A DNA stretch of 7,565 nucleotides from Desulfobacteraceae bacterium (GTDB lineage Bacteria > Desulfobacterota > DSM-4660 > Desulfatiglandales > JALVMZ01): contig JALVMZ010000657.1 in assembly GCA_027032655.1 (NCBI GenBank), forward strand, positions 495 through 8,059, in the 5' to 3' direction. A program made the translations under genes and the position numbers. Below are positions 5,110-7,565 of this stretch, piece after piece. The first letter of the stretch is position 1, and each line of letters begins with the position of its first letter. The notes under the pieces were generated by a model. That model had not been told where the DNA came from, did no database searches, and saw only the letters and a program-made list of their open reading frames with translations.

Positions 5110-6381
5110 TTATAGTTCTTCAGGGGATGCAATCCTGCCAAGCACTGCTGAGGCTGAAGCTATGGCAGGACCACTGAGATACACCTCACTTTCAGGATGG
5201 CCCATCCTGCCAATGAAATTCCTGTTACCTGTGGAAACCGCCCTTTCTCCCTTTGCAAGAATCCCCAGATGCCCCCCCAGACATGGACCACATGAAGGAG
5301 GGCCTATCACTGCCCCTGCCTCTATAAATATATCAAGGAGTCCCTCTTTAAGTGCCATTTTATAAATCCTGGGTGTGCCCGGCAGAATAATCAGTCTTAA
5401 CCCCTTTGATACCTTTCTTCCTTTTAAAATGCTTCCGGCAATCCTTAAATCCTCCAGTCTACCGTTTGTGCAGGATCCTATAAATACCTGATCAATGGGG
5501 ATATGCCCCACTTCAGCAATGGATCGGACATTTGAGGGTGAATGGGGGAATGCAACCTGAGGTGTCAGCTCCTGTGCATTGATATCAATCTCTCTTTCGT
5601 ATTCTGCATCATCATCACTTTTAAGTTCATCTGAATCTTCCATACTGAAGGAGGGAATAATCTCCTGTAGATACATATAGGTTATACTGTCAGGCGGGAA
5701 TATCCCATTTTTGGCCCCGCACTCCACTGCCATATTGGATATGGTAAACCTGTCAGCCATCGATAGAGACTCGATTGTTGTCCCGGAAAACTCAAGTGCC
5801 CTGTAGTTGGCACCATCTTCGCCCAGAATTCCCAGAAGATACAGAACTATGTCCTTCCCCCCCACCCACTCAGGCATACTGCCATTAATATTTATTTTAA
5901 TACTCCCCGGGACTCTGAGCCATATTCTCCCTGTTCCCATGATAACACCAAGGTCTGTGCTGCCAACGCCGGTGGAAAATGCACCAAGTGCACCATATGT
6001 GCAGGTGTGGCTATCAGCTCCTATTACCAGAGTGCCGGGTTGAATGAGACCCTTTTCAGGTAAAAGTATATGCTCAACACCTGACTCACCCACTTCAAAA
6101 TAGAGTTCAATGCCATATTCCCCTGCAAAATCCCTGATGAGCTTTGACTGCTCTGCTGAGGGTATATCCTTGCTGGGGACAAAGTGATCCTGGACAAGGG
6201 CAATCCTGGCCCTATCAAATACATCATCAACGCCCATGCCTTTAAATACCCTTATGGCAATGGGGGCAGTTATATCATTTGCGAGGGCCAGATCCACCTT
6301 CACCTCAATGATCTGTCCCGGCTTAACCGTCTCCATTCCACAGTGATCTGCAAGTATCTTTTCCGTAATTGTCATTCCCAT
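5110..6381 (-). CDS. leuC: 3-isopropylmalate dehydratase large subunit
   Basis: An aconitase-family large subunit of 423 residues from the chosen start. The three [4Fe-4S] cysteines are in GSCTNGR and in SCGPCLGG (Cys304, 364 and 367). The active-site motif GADSHTCTYGALGAFSTGVGS lies at about 121-141, and the typical acidic linker with AEYEREIDI at about 260-268. The length and the N-terminus MGMTITEKIL fit the roughly 420-residue archaeal/bacterial form. The longest ORF begins at 6399 with an ATG overlapping the leuA stop (TAATG), adding MEKEFI. I prefer the ATG at 6381 because AAAAGGAA lies eight bases upstream of it and relatives begin MGMT. Termination-reinitiation from leuA remains possible. 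The gene works with LeuD; the cluster makes the protein oxygen-sensitive. Confidence 0.95.
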   Translation of the reverse strand: MGMTITEKILADHCGMETVKPGQIIEVKVDLALANDITAPIAIRVFKGMGVDDVFDRARIALVQDHFVPSKDIPSAEQSKLIRDFAGEYGIELYFEVGESGVEHILLPEKGLIQPGTLVIGADSHTCTYGALGAFSTGVGSTDLGVIMGTGRIWLRVPGSIKININGSMPEWVGGKDIVLYLLGILGEDGANYRALEFSGTTIESLSMADRFTISNMAVECGAKNGIFPPDSITYMYLQEIIPSFSMEDSDELKSDDDAEYEREIDINAQELTPQVAFPHSPSNVRSIAEVGHIPIDQVFIGSCTNGRLEDLRIAGSILKGRKVSKGLRLIILPGTPRIYKMALKEGLLDIFIEAGAVIGPPSCGPCLGGHLGILAKGERAVSTGNRNFIGRMGHPESEVYLSGPAIASASAVLGRIASPEEL

Positions 6382-6401
6382 GATAAATTCCTTTTCCATT
6401 A
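6382..6401 (-). promoter_or_regulatory. leuA stop / leuC ribosome binding site overlap
   Basis: On the minus strand TAATGGAAAAGGAATTTATC precedes the leuC ATG at 6381. The TAA ends leuA, the overlapping ATG is a possible but poorly supported start, and AAAAGGAA is spaced well for the ATG at 6381. The arrangement implies coupled translation of leuA and leuC. Confidence 0.55.
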
Positions 6402-7565
6402 TGGTTTTACAGGGGCATTTTTCTTCAGATACTCAAGCCTGTTTAATCCATTTATATATGCCTTTGCACTTGCAGTAATTATATCAGGATCAGTGCCCTT
6501 ACCAAGTGCCATAAGGCCATTTTCCTTAAGACGCACTGTCACTTCACCCTGGGCATCCATACCGCCTGTAATGGAGTTTACAGAAAACTTAAGCAGTTTC
6601 GCCTTTGTCTTTGTGAGCTTCTTTATTGTATTGTATGTGGCATCAATGGGGCCTACCCCAAATCCTGCCCCAAGTCTCTCTTTGCCTTCAACAAGAATCT
6701 TTACTGTTGCTGTGGGCACAGCCACATTTCCGCTTACCACATTGAGATACATAAGTCTGTATGTATCCGGCACCCTGAGTATCTCTTCAGCAATGAGGGC
6801 CTCTATATCCTCATCCATAATCTCTTTTCTTTTATCAGCCAGGTCTTTGAATTTTTGAAACAATACCTTTATCTCCTCTTCACTCAATTCATATCCAAGA
6901 TCAGATAGTTTCTTCCTGAATGCATGGCTTCCAGAGTGTTTACCAATAACCAACCTGCTCTCCTTTATTCCAATTGTCTCTGGCTTCATTATCTCATAGG
7001 TTAGCCTGTTCCTGAGCATCCCGTGCTGATGAATCCCTGCTTCATGGGCAAATGCATTTGACCCCACAATAGCCTTATTTGGCTGAACCACTATTCCTGT
7101 AATCATGGATACTAACCTGCTTGTGGGATATATCTCCTTTGTCTTTATTCCATGACCCAGATTAAAAATCTTTCTCTTTGTGTAAAGGGTCATTATCACT
7201 TCTTCAAGGGATGTGTTACCCGCCCTCTCACCTATTCCATTAATGGTTACCTCAACCTGTCTTGCCCCCGCCTTTATACCTGAGAGGGTATTTGCGGTTG
7301 CAAGTCCCAGATCATTATGGCAGTGGACACTAACTGTTGCCCTGTGAATGTCAGGGGTGTGATCAAGCACATATCTTACCAGGTCTCCAAATTCCTCTGG
7401 CAGTGCATAACCCACTGTATCAGGGATATTTATGACACTCGCCCCGCAGGAAATGGCAACTCCAAACACCTTACACAGGAAATCCCTGTCACTCCTTGAT
7501 GCATCCTCTGCCGAGAATTCCACATTCTCAGTAAATGACCTTGCATAACTTACAGCTTCCCTAAT
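6399..7565 (-). CDS. leuA: 2-isopropylmalate synthase, N-terminus beyond the window
   Basis: Partial: 388 residues are visible and about 120 N-terminal residues lie past the right edge. The frame is open to the last base, beginning ...IREAVSYARSFTENVEFSAEDASRSD. It catalyses condensation of 2-oxoisovalerate and acetyl-CoA, the committed step to leucine. Visible motifs: VEFSAEDASRSD (15-26 from the edge), the metal-binding HxH in HCHNDLGLA (81-89), GIGERAGN (110-117), AHEAGIHQHG (173-182) and IGKHSGSHAFR (207-217). A complete C-terminal regulatory domain (about 269-384), starting LMYLNVVSGN and ending with GTDPDIITASAKAYINGLNRL, is the allosteric leucine-binding module. Homocitrate and citramalate synthases share the catalytic domain; the motif set and the leuCD neighbours favour LeuA. 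The stop overlaps the first possible leuC ATG by one base. Confidence 0.95.
   Translation of the reverse strand: MREAVSYARSFTENVEFSAEDASRSDRDFLCKVFGVAISCGASVINIPDTVGYALPEEFGDLVRYVLDHTPDIHRATVSVHCHNDLGLATANTLSGIKAGARQVEVTINGIGERAGNTSLEEVIMTLYTKRKIFNLGHGIKTKEIYPTSRLVSMITGIVVQPNKAIVGSNAFAHEAGIHQHGMLRNRLTYEIMKPETIGIKESRLVIGKHSGSHAFRKKLSDLGYELSEEEIKVLFQKFKDLADKRKEIMDEDIEALIAEEILRVPDTYRLMYLNVVSGNVAVPTATVKILVEGKERLGAGFGVGPIDATYNTIKKLTKTKAKLLKFSVNSITGGMDAQGEVTVRLKENGLMALGKGTDPDIITASAKAYINGLNRLEYLKKNAPVKP

Noticed and set aside
6184..6858. Plus-strand ORF of 224 codons opposite leuA and leuC
   Set aside because: It lies wholly antisense to two well-supported genes, has no recognisable motif and no ribosome binding site, and is typical of a shadow ORF.

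Overview
The window reads as ordinary bacterial chromosome of moderate to low GC content (about 40% by eye). It comes from a probably anaerobic bacterium with corrinoid and iron-sulfur biochemistry. The aconitase-type LeuC/LeuD pair, an ATP-type PEP carboxykinase, a candidate sigma-54 promoter and an HgcAB-like corrinoid module would fit Nitrospirota or Desulfobacterota-type lineages. That placement is inference; no rRNA or marker gene is present.

Left block (about 135-2692, all minus strand). This is a compact gene set read right to left: a class I glutamine amidotransferase-like protein, a SAM-dependent methyltransferase resembling the corrinoid protein-associated family (CpaM), a membrane-anchored HgcA-like corrinoid protein, and an HgcB-like 2x[4Fe-4S] ferredoxin domain. 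The methyltransferase stop and the HgcA-like start share one base (TAATG). The HgcA-like and ferredoxin parts lie in the same reading frame, separated by a single TGA at 369-371. That TGA falls exactly where the first cluster cysteine of the ferredoxin domain should be, so the two ORFs look like one HgcAB-like fusion protein interrupted at the domain junction. A good match to a sigma-54 (-24/-12) promoter sits at 2740-2755, correctly oriented and spaced for this set.

Middle (2693-4589). A 250-base divergent intergenic region carries promoters for both sides. It is followed on the plus strand by pckA, a full-length ATP-dependent phosphoenolpyruvate carboxykinase with its own strong ribosome binding site. 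pckA ends 11 bases from the convergent leuD.

Right block (4601-7565, minus strand). This is a leuA-leuC-leuD cluster for leucine biosynthesis: 2-isopropylmalate synthase (its first roughly 120 residues lie beyond the right edge) and the two isopropylmalate isomerase subunits. leuA and leuC overlap by TAATG, although leuC probably starts at an internal ATG with a better ribosome binding site. leuB does not follow leuD and must lie elsewhere.

The most interesting part is the left block. It is a candidate SAM-to-corrinoid methyl transfer system related to, but distinct from, the mercury-methylating HgcAB pair. It has a divergent corrinoid-loop motif, a broken or recoded fusion junction and an apparent sigma-54 promoter.
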